Shown piece after piece: positions 1-8,203 of a stretch of 64,000 nt of DNA (its first letter is position 1; the number at the start of each line of letters is the position of its first letter). The translations under genes were made by a program, and so were the position numbers. The stretch comes from an uncultured Gammaproteobacteria bacterium (GTDB taxonomy: Bacteria > Pseudomonadota > Gammaproteobacteria > UBA6429 > Thiohalophilaceae): NCBI GenBank assembly GCA_913064945.1, contig CAJYAN010000006.1, positions 124,001 through 188,000 on the forward strand, given 5' to 3'. The notes under the pieces are model-generated. The model did not search any database. It saw only the letters and a list, made by a program, of their open reading frames with translations, and had not been told where the DNA came from.

Positions 1-1
1 C

Positions 2-148
2 CAGGACGTCCAGCATCGTAAACCGAGTATTCGTAATGCCAAGCGCCTGCTGGACTGGGAGCCGGTAGTTTCAACCAGAGATTCCATTAGCATGACGCTG
101 GATTATTTTCTCGAGGACTATGTCGCGGAAAAGCAGGCAGAGAAATAG
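2..148 (+). CDS. arnA: ArnA C-terminal fragment (UDP-glucuronate decarboxylase domain), 5' end outside window
   Basis: Only the last 48 codons are inside the window; the frame is open from base 2 and ends in TAG at 146-148. The segment [17 protein letters not shown] followed by TLDYFL matches the extreme C-terminus of the bifunctional enzyme ArnA, whose C-terminal domain oxidatively decarboxylates UDP-glucuronate to UDP-4-ketopentose for L-Ara4N synthesis. The next gene is arnD, in the same order as enterobacterial arnBCADTEF, which supports the call. Whether the N-terminal formyltransferase domain is present cannot be seen. Confidence 0.9.
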   Translation, partial: QDVQHRKPSIRNAKRLLDWEPVVSTRDSISMTLDYFLEDYVAEKQAEK

Positions 149-193
149 ACATGCCGCGATTAATAATGGACTGGCAACGTTTGCGCGTTAGGA

Positions 194-1105
194 ATGTCTG
201 ACAAAACCATCAAAGTCGGCCTGCGGGTTGATGTCGATACCTTTCGTGGCACACGTCTCGGTGTGCCACGTCTGCTGGATATTTTTGCCCGGCATCAGAT
301 TGCGGCAAGCTTTTTTTTCAGTCTCGGCCCGGACAATATGGGACGACACCTGTGGCGGCTATTGAAGCCGGCTTTTCTAATCAAAATGTTGCGCTCCAAT
401 GCTGCCAGTCTTTATGGCTGGGATATTCTGCTTGCCGGGACATTCTGGCCGGGGCGTAATATCGGTCGACACCTGGGTAGCATCATCCAGGCTACCGAGT
501 CGGCGGGCCATGAAGTCGGTCTGCATGCCTGGGACCACCATAAATGGCAAAAGTATGTCGAACACATGTCCGGCCCGCAATGCCGACGAGAAATTGCAAA
601 GGGCTTTGCGGCCCTGCAAAGCACCATCGGTCATCGTCCCGCCTGTTCCGCCGCGGCAGGCTGGAAGTGTACGGAACAGGTGCTACTGGAAAAAGAGTCC
701 TTTGGCTTTCGCTACAATAGTGACTGTCGTGGCACCTCTATTTTCCGGCCCGTCATAAATCAGCAACACTGCGCCCCCCAAATTCCCGTGACTCTGCCGA
801 CATACGATGAGTTGATCGGTCAGAATGGTGTGAGCAACGAAAATTATAATGAAACCATCCTGTCAATGATTAAGCCGAACCAGCTGAATGTACTAACGAT
901 TCATGCCGAAGTAGAGGGGATTATTTGTGCCGAACTATTTGACGACTTTTTAACACAGGCGCGACAACGAAATATTGAATTTGTCTGCCTACATGAGCTG
1001 TTACCGCCTGACGAAGAAATTGCCGAAGGAACAATCCGTCTTGGTAATCTACCTGGCCGTCAGGGCAGCATGTGTCTACAAGATACGGTATCGTCACTAT
1101 GTTAA
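194..1105 (+). CDS. arnD: ArnD, undecaprenyl-phosphate 4-deoxy-4-formamido-L-arabinose deformylase
   Basis: Polysaccharide deacetylase (NodB) family protein of 303 aa, close to the E. coli length of about 296. It removes the formyl group from undecaprenyl-linked Ara4FN at the inner membrane. Hallmarks: KVGLRVDVDTFRGTR at the start, GPDNMGRHLWRL, SNAASLYGWDILLAGT, the histidine-rich GLHAWDHHKW, RYNSDCRG and TIHAEVEG. These are nearly identical in sequence and order to known ArnD. It follows arnA by 45 bases and its stop lies just past the arnT start, so translational coupling is likely. Confidence 0.96.
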   Translation: MSDKTIKVGLRVDVDTFRGTRLGVPRLLDIFARHQIAASFFFSLGPDNMGRHLWRLLKPAFLIKMLRSNAASLYGWDILLAGTFWPGRNIGRHLGSIIQATESAGHEVGLHAWDHHKWQKYVEHMSGPQCRREIAKGFAALQSTIGHRPACSAAAGWKCTEQVLLEKESFGFRYNSDCRGTSIFRPVINQQHCAPQIPVTLPTYDELIGQNGVSNENYNETILSMIKPNQLNVLTIHAEVEGIICAELFDDFLTQARQRNIEFVCLHELLPPDEEIAEGTIRLGNLPGRQGSMCLQDTVSSLC

Positions 1106-2841
1106 ACAATCTTTTTAAATTTCAACATCCGGATTCAACGTCAACATCAGGCGCACCGCCCACTGGAGCAGAGCATATGCGTGTGGCGATGATATTACTC
1201 TTCCTGGCCTACACCATGGTTTATATATTACCCCTCGGGGTTCGCCCCATGGCCACGCCGGATGAGTCACGCTATGCGGAAATACCACGCGAAATGTTGC
1301 AATCAGGTAACTGGGCTGTACCGCATCTGATCGACCTGCGCTACTTCGAAAAGCCTCCAATGGGTTACTGGCTAAATGCTATCTCGATAAAACTACTTGG
1401 TGAAAATAATTTTGCCGTGCGCCTGCCCAGTGCCCTGGCAACCGGCCTGACGGCCTGGTTTATCTGGCTATTATTAAGCCGTGCCGGATATGGACAGCGC
1501 ACCGCATTGACAGCGGCGATGGTGTTTCTCAGTATTGCCGAGGTCCTCATCGTGGGTAATCTCGCTGTGCTGGATAATGCGTTTTCACTTTTTTTAAGTG
1601 CCGGCATGATGTTGTTTTACCTCGCTGCCAGGACGAAGGAAAAGACCGTCACTCAGCGTAACTACCTGCTGGCCAGTGGCCTGCTGTTCGGTCTGGCCTT
1701 TTTATCGAAAGGTTTTCTGGCGATCGCCCTGCCGGGGCTGATCCTGTTACCCTATTGTCTGATACAAAAACGTTTCCGGCTTCTCTTGCAGTCCTCCTGG
1801 TGGGTGGTATTGAGTACCGTGCTCACGGTAATGCCCTGGGCAATCATTATTCATCATCGAGAAGCGGATTTTTGGCATTATTTTATCTGGGAAGAGCATA
1901 TCCGGCGTTTTCTTTCACCCACCGCCCAGCACGCGGCGCCAAACTATGCCTATGTCATGATGCTACCCGCTGCAATGTTTCCATGGCTGGCCTTTATCCC
2001 TGCCGCCATTGCCGGTTTTCGACTCAATAAAGAACATCGCGACCTGTTTCTTTATCTGCTGCTATGGTTTTTGCTACCCTTTATATTTTTCTCAATTTCC
2101 AAAGGTAAATTGGCTACCTACATTCTACCCTGCATGATTCCGGCCGCGATCCTGGTCGCGGTGGGCGTATTAGATTACTTTAAAGCCGGCAGGAAACGAT
2201 TGCTTGTGCTGGGCGTTGTTATTAATAGTCTACTCTTACTCACTGGCCTCGGCCTTCTGCTGTATAACCAGTACCTCAGCAATGACCCACTATATTCCGC
2301 TACGGAATCGATAAAGATTTACAGCATGATAGCAAGCCTGTTTGTCGCCCTGGCATTGAACATTGCTGCCGGATTTTTCAGTCTGCCCCGAAAATCAGTC
2401 ATGGCCATTGCCGCCTCCTCGGTAGTGCTGTTTCTGATGTTAATCATCTCGCTGCCAACCTCCATGCTGGATGGTAAGTCTCCCAATGCCTTGTTTGAGC
2501 AGGTAAAACATCGAATAAAACCGGATACTATCTTTGTTACTGATGGTAATGTGGTACGTGCCGTTGCCTGGGTCTTTAAACGGACGAATATTTTTCTGGT
2601 CTATTATGGCGAACTCAACTATGGACTTAGCTATCCCGAGCATAAAGATCGCAAGCTTGGTGTCGAAGGATTGAAAAGACTAGTTGCCAAACAAGACCGG
2701 GGTGAACTCAAGCATGATATCGCTCTATTTTGTGAAAATCCATGTATCCCGAATACCCGTGCTATTCTGGGCAAAGACGCACAACATTATTCGACCGAGA
2801 TGTTCTCTGTGTGGTTGAAACCCTATGTGCCTGCAAAATAA
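1099..2841 (+). CDS. arnT: ArnT, lipid A 4-amino-4-deoxy-L-arabinose transferase
   Basis: Integral inner-membrane glycosyltransferase (GT83) that moves L-Ara4N from undecaprenyl phosphate to lipid A, giving resistance to polymyxin and cationic peptides in characterised species. I chose the ATG at 1099, which overlaps the arnD stop; an in-frame ATG at 1072 would add nine residues. The product is about 580 aa with many hydrophobic helices and a C-terminal periplasmic domain. Family motifs: PDESRYAEIPREML, LRYFEKPPMGYW, a conserved FLSKGFLA stretch, FWHYFIWEEHI and SKGKLATYILPC. It is slightly longer than the 550 aa E. coli protein. Confidence 0.95.
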   Translation: MLNNLFKFQHPDSTSTSGAPPTGAEHMRVAMILLFLAYTMVYILPLGVRPMATPDESRYAEIPREMLQSGNWAVPHLIDLRYFEKPPMGYWLNAISIKLLGENNFAVRLPSALATGLTAWFIWLLLSRAGYGQRTALTAAMVFLSIAEVLIVGNLAVLDNAFSLFLSAGMMLFYLAARTKEKTVTQRNYLLASGLLFGLAFLSKGFLAIALPGLILLPYCLIQKRFRLLLQSSWWVVLSTVLTVMPWAIIIHHREADFWHYFIWEEHIRRFLSPTAQHAAPNYAYVMMLPAAMFPWLAFIPAAIAGFRLNKEHRDLFLYLLLWFLLPFIFFSISKGKLATYILPCMIPAAILVAVGVLDYFKAGRKRLLVLGVVINSLLLLTGLGLLLYNQYLSNDPLYSATESIKIYSMIASLFVALALNIAAGFFSLPRKSVMAIAASSVVLFLMLIISLPTSMLDGKSPNALFEQVKHRIKPDTIFVTDGNVVRAVAWVFKRTNIFLVYYGELNYGLSYPEHKDRKLGVEGLKRLVAKQDRGELKHDIALFCENPCIPNTRAILGKDAQHYSTEMFSVWLKPYVPAK

Positions 2842-2888
2842 TTCAACACAAAAAATTCGACGCCTGTCTACATCAGGGATATTCATTA

Positions 2889-3242
2889 ATGAATAATTAT
2901 CTGTTGATCATGCTCGCCCTGGTCTTCACCACCAGCGGGCAATTGTTACAGAAAATGGCCACGATGCGAGTCGTGACCAAGGCGGACAGCCCCGGATTTA
3001 TTTCACAGGTCCTGGTCTTTAAAGAGACCTATCTGGCCATTGCCTGTCTGGCGAGCGGCATGCTGGTCTGGCTTGTTGTGCTCTATCACATGGAAGTCAG
3101 TAAGGCGACGCCATTTCTCAGTCTTGGCTTTATTCTAGTCACGCTGGTTTCGCGATACCAGCTAAAAGAAACCGTCACCGCCAGCCGCTGGCTCGGCGTC
3201 ATCCTGGTTACCATCGGCTTATGGATGGTATCCCTGTCATGA
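2889..3242 (+). CDS. arnE: ArnE, subunit of undecaprenyl-phosphate-Ara4N flippase
   Basis: Small multidrug resistance/EamA-like membrane protein of 117 aa with four predicted transmembrane helices. It begins MNNYLLIMLALVFTTSGQLL; the frame is open further upstream but this ATG gives the normal ArnE length (about 111 aa) and places the first helix at the N-terminus. With ArnF it is proposed to flip undecaprenyl-phosphate-L-Ara4N across the inner membrane. Its TGA overlaps the ATG of the next gene (ATGA). Confidence 0.88.
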   Translation: MNNYLLIMLALVFTTSGQLLQKMATMRVVTKADSPGFISQVLVFKETYLAIACLASGMLVWLVVLYHMEVSKATPFLSLGFILVTLVSRYQLKETVTASRWLGVILVTIGLWMVSLS

Positions 3243-3685
3243 CTTCACGCCGTAATGCCTATCTGTGCATGACGAGCAGCATCCTGCTGTCCACCGCCGC
3301 ACAGCTCTGTATGAAGGCCTCGATGCTGCTGATTGCACAACACCACGGCGAGGGACTTGAATTTTTCGATCGACTGTTTGATCCAGTGGTATTCGGCTGG
3401 TTGTTTGTCGGTTTGGTCAGTTATGCCATGTCCATGTTATTCTGGTTGTTTGCGATCGCCCGCCTCGAACTCAGTCTCGCCTATCCGATGTTGAGTCTGA
3501 GCTATGTGCTTGTCTATGTCGTCGCTGTGAACTGGCCGTTACTCAACGAAACCGTGTCATGGACACGCAGTTTCGGGATTCTCGTTGTCGTTGCTGGGGT
3601 CATTCTAATCGTACACTCGGAGCATCATCGGCGTAAGCGCGATGAAAAAATGACCCCCACAACTGTCAATACATCGCAAAAATAA
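3239..3685 (+). CDS. arnF: ArnF, subunit of undecaprenyl-phosphate-Ara4N flippase
   Basis: Second EamA/SMR-type membrane protein, 148 aa, starting at the ATG that overlaps the arnE stop codon. Four hydrophobic helices are visible, with SSILLSTAAQLCMKASM in the first and LAYPMLSLSYVLVYVVA in the third, both typical of ArnF. The C-terminal tail after the last helix is polar (HHRRKRDEK) and somewhat longer than in E. coli (128 aa). It is the last gene of the arn run; no clear terminator hairpin is visible in the 140 bases after it. Confidence 0.87.
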   Translation: MTSRRNAYLCMTSSILLSTAAQLCMKASMLLIAQHHGEGLEFFDRLFDPVVFGWLFVGLVSYAMSMLFWLFAIARLELSLAYPMLSLSYVLVYVVAVNWPLLNETVSWTRSFGILVVVAGVILIVHSEHHRRKRDEKMTPTTVNTSQK

Positions 3686-3825
3686 CTGTTCTACTCGCTG
3701 CTTACTTCGGAGTGATAAAACCTGAGTCGTGAGATTTCTGCAGTGACATCGCGTCGAGCATCATTATGAATCGATAATGCATCTCGGGATTGATCAGACC
3801 AGTTACGATTGGAGTCCCCCTAACA

Positions 3826-4383
3826 CTACTGGTTCAAACCTGCCTCGATAGCACGGACGACATCCTGTTCTATCTCCAGCGCCAACTTTTCTGCCTTACT
3901 ACCCCTGGCCACCTGACTTGGGCGAATATAGAGGATCGTGACGATTCCCTGCTTTTCGGTAAAGGTAATATGCATCGGACAAAGCGCGAGCAAGGTCGGG
4001 TCCTGATTACTGACTTCATTGGCATACCAGGTATTACAAAAAACCATACTGCGGATACTTTCAAGTTGGTTTTTATTATAATTATCACCCCAGCGTTGCT
4101 TAAAACGTTCCAGCTGTTTGCCAATATTCGGCTCGAAGACGATGAAGTAACTGTTATTTTCCAGTGAAGTAAATACCTGTTGATAAATTTTATTTAAATC
4201 GCCTTTCACTGTCCTGATATAGATTGGAGAAACCGCCTGCGTCGCAGTTTTCACCTCTGCCGTCGATGTCGGCGGGTTGCTGAGCGCTGCGTTTGGCGCA
4301 ATCACAGCACCGACTTCTTCTGCATAGATACTATGGATCAGCAGTGAACACATTAGTAGCATCAAAAGCTGTATTCGACGCAT
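3826..4383 (-). CDS. Exported DUF302-like protein
   Basis: A 185 aa protein with an N-terminal signal peptide (MRRIQLLMLLMCSLLIHSIYA). I chose the ATG at 4383 because AAGGA lies nine bases upstream; an ATG at 4404 directly after the tsaB stop is possible. The mature part, with LNKIYQQVFTSLENNSYFIV, then LCPMHITFTEKQGIVTILYIRP, resembles the DUF302 fold, small proteins that often have an exported form and an unknown function. It directly follows tsaB and is probably co-transcribed with it. The family assignment is by motif memory only; no catalytic residues can be argued. Confidence 0.6.
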   Translation of the reverse strand: MRRIQLLMLLMCSLLIHSIYAEEVGAVIAPNAALSNPPTSTAEVKTATQAVSPIYIRTVKGDLNKIYQQVFTSLENNSYFIVFEPNIGKQLERFKQRWGDNYNKNQLESIRSMVFCNTWYANEVSNQDPTLLALCPMHITFTEKQGIVTILYIRPSQVARGSKAEKLALEIEQDVVRAIEAGLNQ

Positions 4384-4404
4384 GGCGCTATTCCTTGTAA
4401 TCAT

Positions 4405-5091
4405 TTAATTACGATCCACCTGCTGCTTGCTGGCGACATTATGCCGAAGATAGACCGGCAGTGCCTGATTTGGTTCCACCCCACCCTGGCTTTCCCATAC
4501 GCCAGCCGCCAGTTCTGCAAGATCGGCCGCCCGTGGTAGTGCCTCAGGCAGCGTTTCACACCAATCAATAATGGTGTGCTGCTGTAAAAGACTGCCATAG
4601 GCACCCCATCCCGTACCGACAGCGGCCCATTTTCCTGCCGGTAAAATAAGTTTATCCGGTGTCGAGAGTTGTTCCTCGCCTTGCAAGATAAACTTACCCT
4701 CCTGGCGCCGAAACACTGCCCAGTAAATCTCATCCATACGGGCGTCTAACATGGCAACCATGTCAGGCGTCTCAACGCCAGCACAGGCAGTTTGTGCCAG
4801 AATCACAAGGCTGGAAATAGGTATTACACCGATATCGGCACCAAAGGCCAGTCCCTGGACCACACTGGTGCCAATGCGGATGCCGGTAAATGAACCGGGG
4901 CCACGGTCAAAGGCAATCGCATCCATTGCTGTCAGCACCAGGCCCGCCTCCGCCAGTAGTTCATCGACCATCGGCAGTACCTGACTGGCATGGCTACGCG
5001 GTTCAATGGTATAACGTTCAATAATCTCACCATCGATATTGAGCGCCACGGAACAGGCCTCGGTTGCCGTATCAATCGCCAGTAATTTCAT
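4405..5091 (-). CDS. tsaB: TsaB, tRNA N6-threonylcarbamoyladenosine biosynthesis protein
   Basis: Actin-like fold ATPase homologue of 228 aa (E. coli TsaB is 231). It is the scaffold partner of TsaD and TsaE in making t6A at position 37 of ANN-decoding tRNAs in the cytoplasm. Typical signatures are MKLLAIDTATEACSVAL at the start, RSHASQVLPMVDELL, and FDRGPGSFTGIRIGTSVVQGLAF near residues 60-85. Its start overlaps the end of the upstream yoaA gene by four bases, as in many gammaproteobacteria where the two are adjacent. Confidence 0.95.
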   Translation of the reverse strand: MKLLAIDTATEACSVALNIDGEIIERYTIEPRSHASQVLPMVDELLAEAGLVLTAMDAIAFDRGPGSFTGIRIGTSVVQGLAFGADIGVIPISSLVILAQTACAGVETPDMVAMLDARMDEIYWAVFRRQEGKFILQGEEQLSTPDKLILPAGKWAAVGTGWGAYGSLLQQHTIIDWCETLPEALPRAADLAELAAGVWESQGGVEPNQALPVYLRHNVASKQQVDRN

Positions 5092-7028
5092 GATTCAAGC
5101 ATTACCTCTGTGCCGGGATTAACCACGGTATAGAAATTTCTAACCTCATCAATGCTACGCACAATCGGTGCCGGCGGCAGACTTTTTAAAATGCGTTTGC
5201 CGTAGAATTTTTTTAGCAGACGCGGGTCGGCAATCATTATCACACCACTATCGTTATAATCGCGAATTAGTCTACCCACGCCCTGTTTCAATGTGATGAC
5301 GGCCTGTGGCACCTGGTAATCCATAAAAGGGTTACCGCCACGGTCCTTCAACATCGCCAGACGTGCCTGCAAAATAGGGTCATCCGGTGAGGCAAACGGC
5401 AGTTTATCAATAATCACGCAGGAGAGTGCTTCACCCCGGACATCAACCCCCTCCCAGAAACTTTGGCAGCCCAGCAAAATCGCATTCGGCGTTTCGCGGA
5501 AACGATTAAGTAATTGATCACGTGGCGCATCACCCTGTTTAAAAATCGGATAATCTAGCCGCGCCTCGAAAGACGGCGCGCAGGCCTCCATGGCACGATG
5601 GCTGGTAAACAGGACAAAGGCCCGACCACGACTGGCCTGTAACACCGGCAGGGCAGCATCAATAAACGCATCCGTATACTGTGGTGTATTAGGTTCGGGC
5701 ATGTGATTGGGTAAATACAGTAGTGCCTGGGAGCGAAAATCAAACGGGCTGGCCCAGCAATAGCTTTGCGCCTTCGCAATCCCCAGTTGCCTGGCAAAAT
5801 AATTCAGGTCTTCACCAATGGCCAGTGTTGCTGAAGTAAAGATCCAGCTGCCCCCCATACTTTCCTGATGCTGATGAAAGACCTCATCAATCTGCAATGG
5901 CGTCCGATGCAGGCTAAACGATCGCCGGTGAGCATCCAGCCAGTAAATATTTTCCTTATCTGTAAAATTCCTTAACAGGCTCAGGCGACTGGTCAGTTCG
6001 ACGGCGCGATTGTGACAGTTTTCCAGACCTTTGCTGCGTTCGCAGAGTGGTTCCAGCGATTGAATAAGGGATTCAAGCAAATCCATTATGTTGGCGAGGG
6101 CATCGTTCACTTGCTCAATATTCTGTAACTGTTGCCATGACTGGCGCGAGACTCTTGTTCCTAGTGCCAGACGTGCCGTCTTGACTAAGGTCTCCAGTTT
6201 GTCGGTCTGCACAAGCAGGTCATCACTCTCGTTAATGTCTTTACGATACTCGGCGCGGATATCGTTTGCCAGTTCCGTTAATTGAAAGCTACTCAGGCGC
6301 TGACCAAAGAAACCGTTCGCGACTTCCGACAACTGATGCGCCTCATCAATAATATAGACATCGGCCTTAGGCAGTAACTCGCCGTGTCCTTCATCACGCA
6401 GGGCCATATCTGCCAGTAACAGATGATGATTTATCACCACAATATCGGCGGCCTGTGCCTCGCGGCGTGCCTGAGTTAAAAAACAGTTTTGAAAATCATC
6501 ACAATCCTGCCCCAGACAATTGTCCACTGTCGAGGTCACCATGGGCCAGATCGAATTACTCTCAGATAATTGATTACATTCAGCCAGGTCACCACCACGT
6601 GTCAGCGCTGACCATTTCTGAACAATCTGGATATCTTTCCATTGTTGATGATTGCTATGTTTGATTTCTTCTTCATGGACACGCAGCCGGTGCAGACAAA
6701 GATAATTGCTACGGCCTTTTAGCAACGCCACACTTACCGGCACGGTAAGCGCATCACGAATGAGCGGCAGGTCACGGCCAAAGAGCTGGTCCTGTAGATT
6801 CTTCGTGCCGGTAGAAATGATGGTCTTACGGCCGGAGAGAATTGCCGGTACCAGATAGGCAAAGGTCTTACCGGTACCGGTACCTGCCTCGGCAATCAGG
6901 TGCTGTCCCGATTCAATAACATCCAGAACCTTTTCGGCCATTTGTTGTTGTGAGAGACGAGGTGAGAAACCTTTTATATGTTTTGCTAAGGCCCCACCCT
7001 CACCCAGGATGTCTTTTGGTGAATACAT
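5088..7028 (-). CDS. yoaA: YoaA, DinG-family ATP-dependent DNA helicase with Fe-S cluster
   Basis: Superfamily 2 helicase of the XPD/DinG group, 646 aa (E. coli YoaA 636). The Walker A loop is AGTGTGKT near residue 50 and the DEAH box is in IIDEAHQLSEVANGF. Four cysteines between them (NYLCLHR, then CLGQDCDDFQNC) are placed like the Fe-S ligands of XPD. C-terminal helicase motifs include SATL, FTSHRAM, GCQSFWEGVDVRGE and QGVGRLIRD. E. coli YoaA works with the HolC subunit of DNA polymerase III in repair of stalled forks. It is coupled to tsaB by a four-base overlap. Confidence 0.93.
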   Translation of the reverse strand: MYSPKDILGEGGALAKHIKGFSPRLSQQQMAEKVLDVIESGQHLIAEAGTGTGKTFAYLVPAILSGRKTIISTGTKNLQDQLFGRDLPLIRDALTVPVSVALLKGRSNYLCLHRLRVHEEEIKHSNHQQWKDIQIVQKWSALTRGGDLAECNQLSESNSIWPMVTSTVDNCLGQDCDDFQNCFLTQARREAQAADIVVINHHLLLADMALRDEGHGELLPKADVYIIDEAHQLSEVANGFFGQRLSSFQLTELANDIRAEYRKDINESDDLLVQTDKLETLVKTARLALGTRVSRQSWQQLQNIEQVNDALANIMDLLESLIQSLEPLCERSKGLENCHNRAVELTSRLSLLRNFTDKENIYWLDAHRRSFSLHRTPLQIDEVFHQHQESMGGSWIFTSATLAIGEDLNYFARQLGIAKAQSYCWASPFDFRSQALLYLPNHMPEPNTPQYTDAFIDAALPVLQASRGRAFVLFTSHRAMEACAPSFEARLDYPIFKQGDAPRDQLLNRFRETPNAILLGCQSFWEGVDVRGEALSCVIIDKLPFASPDDPILQARLAMLKDRGGNPFMDYQVPQAVITLKQGVGRLIRDYNDSGVIMIADPRLLKKFYGKRILKSLPPAPIVRSIDEVRNFYTVVNPGTEVMLES

Positions 7029-7063
7029 TTGCGATTCGCAGAATTAACGTTTATTAAAGTGGC

Positions 7064-7573
7064 TTATGGCACACTGGCCTGATTATCCCAGATCTCATTG
7101 CTGACCACACCTTCGTCCTGAGACCAGACTAAACTCGCAATGTGTTTAAAGCGAGAGACCGAAATTGCACCACGTTTTTTTCGAGCACTATTGCCGGCAC
7201 TCTCTAACGCCTCAAGAATAACCTCGCGTTCGGCCTCGTAGATTTCTTCGGTTTCAAAATCGGCATTCATTAGCACCAATAGAACGCTGTCCCAGGACTG
7301 CTCTAATTTTAGCTGGCCAATGCGCTGACCACTTTTGGCCTCATTAAAAATTACACGACCTTTTACCTGCAGGCGCTTACCCTCGCGCTCGCCATGGCCC
7401 ATCGCATCATAACCCGCATTCGGGTTATCACAGGCCTCCAGCCCAAGCAGGCTACAGGCATCATGCACGGCAATCTCACCACTGATGGGCAGGGACTTTC
7501 CGGTGGCGCGTCGGTAGTCCGCCGCCAACCGGCGGGCCTGAGCAATCAGTTTATCGACGGCATAGAGATTCAT
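7064..7573 (-). CDS. Conserved hypothetical protein
   Basis: A 169 aa soluble protein with no signal peptide. The order of elements is a helical N-terminus (AVDKLIAQARRLAADYRRATGKSLPI), a central segment VKGRVIFNEAKSGQRIGQL, the strand-rich WDSVLLVLMNADFETEEIYEAER, and a lysine/arginine-rich end (ARKKRGAISVSRFKHIASLVW). The layout resembles a DUF6998-like fold, in which the region around VKGR could hold a nuclease-like beta strand, but I cannot confirm that. It lies 35 bases upstream of yoaA on the same strand, suggesting co-transcription with a DNA repair helicase. Confidence 0.75.
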   Translation of the reverse strand: MNLYAVDKLIAQARRLAADYRRATGKSLPISGEIAVHDACSLLGLEACDNPNAGYDAMGHGEREGKRLQVKGRVIFNEAKSGQRIGQLKLEQSWDSVLLVLMNADFETEEIYEAEREVILEALESAGNSARKKRGAISVSRFKHIASLVWSQDEGVVSNEIWDNQASVP

Positions 7574-7698
7574 GAAGACCTTCTGTTATTTGCCATGAAA
7601 ATCGGCGAGTTTCCCTTAAAATAGCGTCCAGTTAAGGTGAATATTTAATCAGAGTCTACTCTACTGCGCCCGTGCTGGAAATGCCTTATGGAATTTTC

Positions 7699-8181
7699 TT
7701 AATGATTACCGCTAGATAGCGCGCTCGCCCGTGCCTCGGCCTTCTGCGCGCCCGCCGTATCCCCCAGAAACTGGCGGGCATGGGCAATGATTCGCCAATT
7801 ATCGGCGCGTAAGCGGTCATTGGGTGATTTTTGAATTAGCGTTGACGATTTCGTCGCCAGCCCCTCGGCACGCTGGTAATGGCCCTGAAACAAATGCAGC
7901 CGGGCGAGATAATGCCATAACAGCGGACTCTTCGGTTCAATACGAATGGCGCGTTCCAGGAGCGACTCTGCCTGACTCATTTGCCCCTGTTGCGAGGCCT
8001 GACGCGCATTCTCAACCAGGCGTCTGATCGCCGGTGATGTCGCCGCATCCGGCCGGATTTGTTGCTCCGCCGGGATGATACTATCGGACTCGCCACCTGG
8101 CACACGGGGACCGAGTGAGCACGCCGTCAGCAGCATCGCCCCTAGCCCGAGAATACCAATATTTTTGACAAACACGTTCAT
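7699..8181 (-). CDS. TPR-repeat outer-membrane lipoprotein
   Basis: A 160 aa lipoprotein precursor: the signal peptide ends in LLTACSLGP, a good lipobox, so Cys21 would be lipidated. After a linker there are two tetratricopeptide-type repeats, ALVENARQASQQGQMSQAESLLERAI-like and the following PKSPLLWHYLARLHLFQGHYQRAEGLA. It follows mrcB by 22 bases in the same direction, so it may help peptidoglycan synthesis as TPR and LpoB-type lipoproteins do, but that role is inferred from position only. Confidence 0.85.
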   Translation of the reverse strand: MNVFVKNIGILGLGAMLLTACSLGPRVPGGESDSIIPAEQQIRPDAATSPAIRRLVENARQASQQGQMSQAESLLERAIRIEPKSPLLWHYLARLHLFQGHYQRAEGLATKSSTLIQKSPNDRLRADNWRIIAHARQFLGDTAGAQKAEARASALSSGNH

Positions 8182-8203
8182 AGAGGAAGCACCTTATTAA
8201 TTT

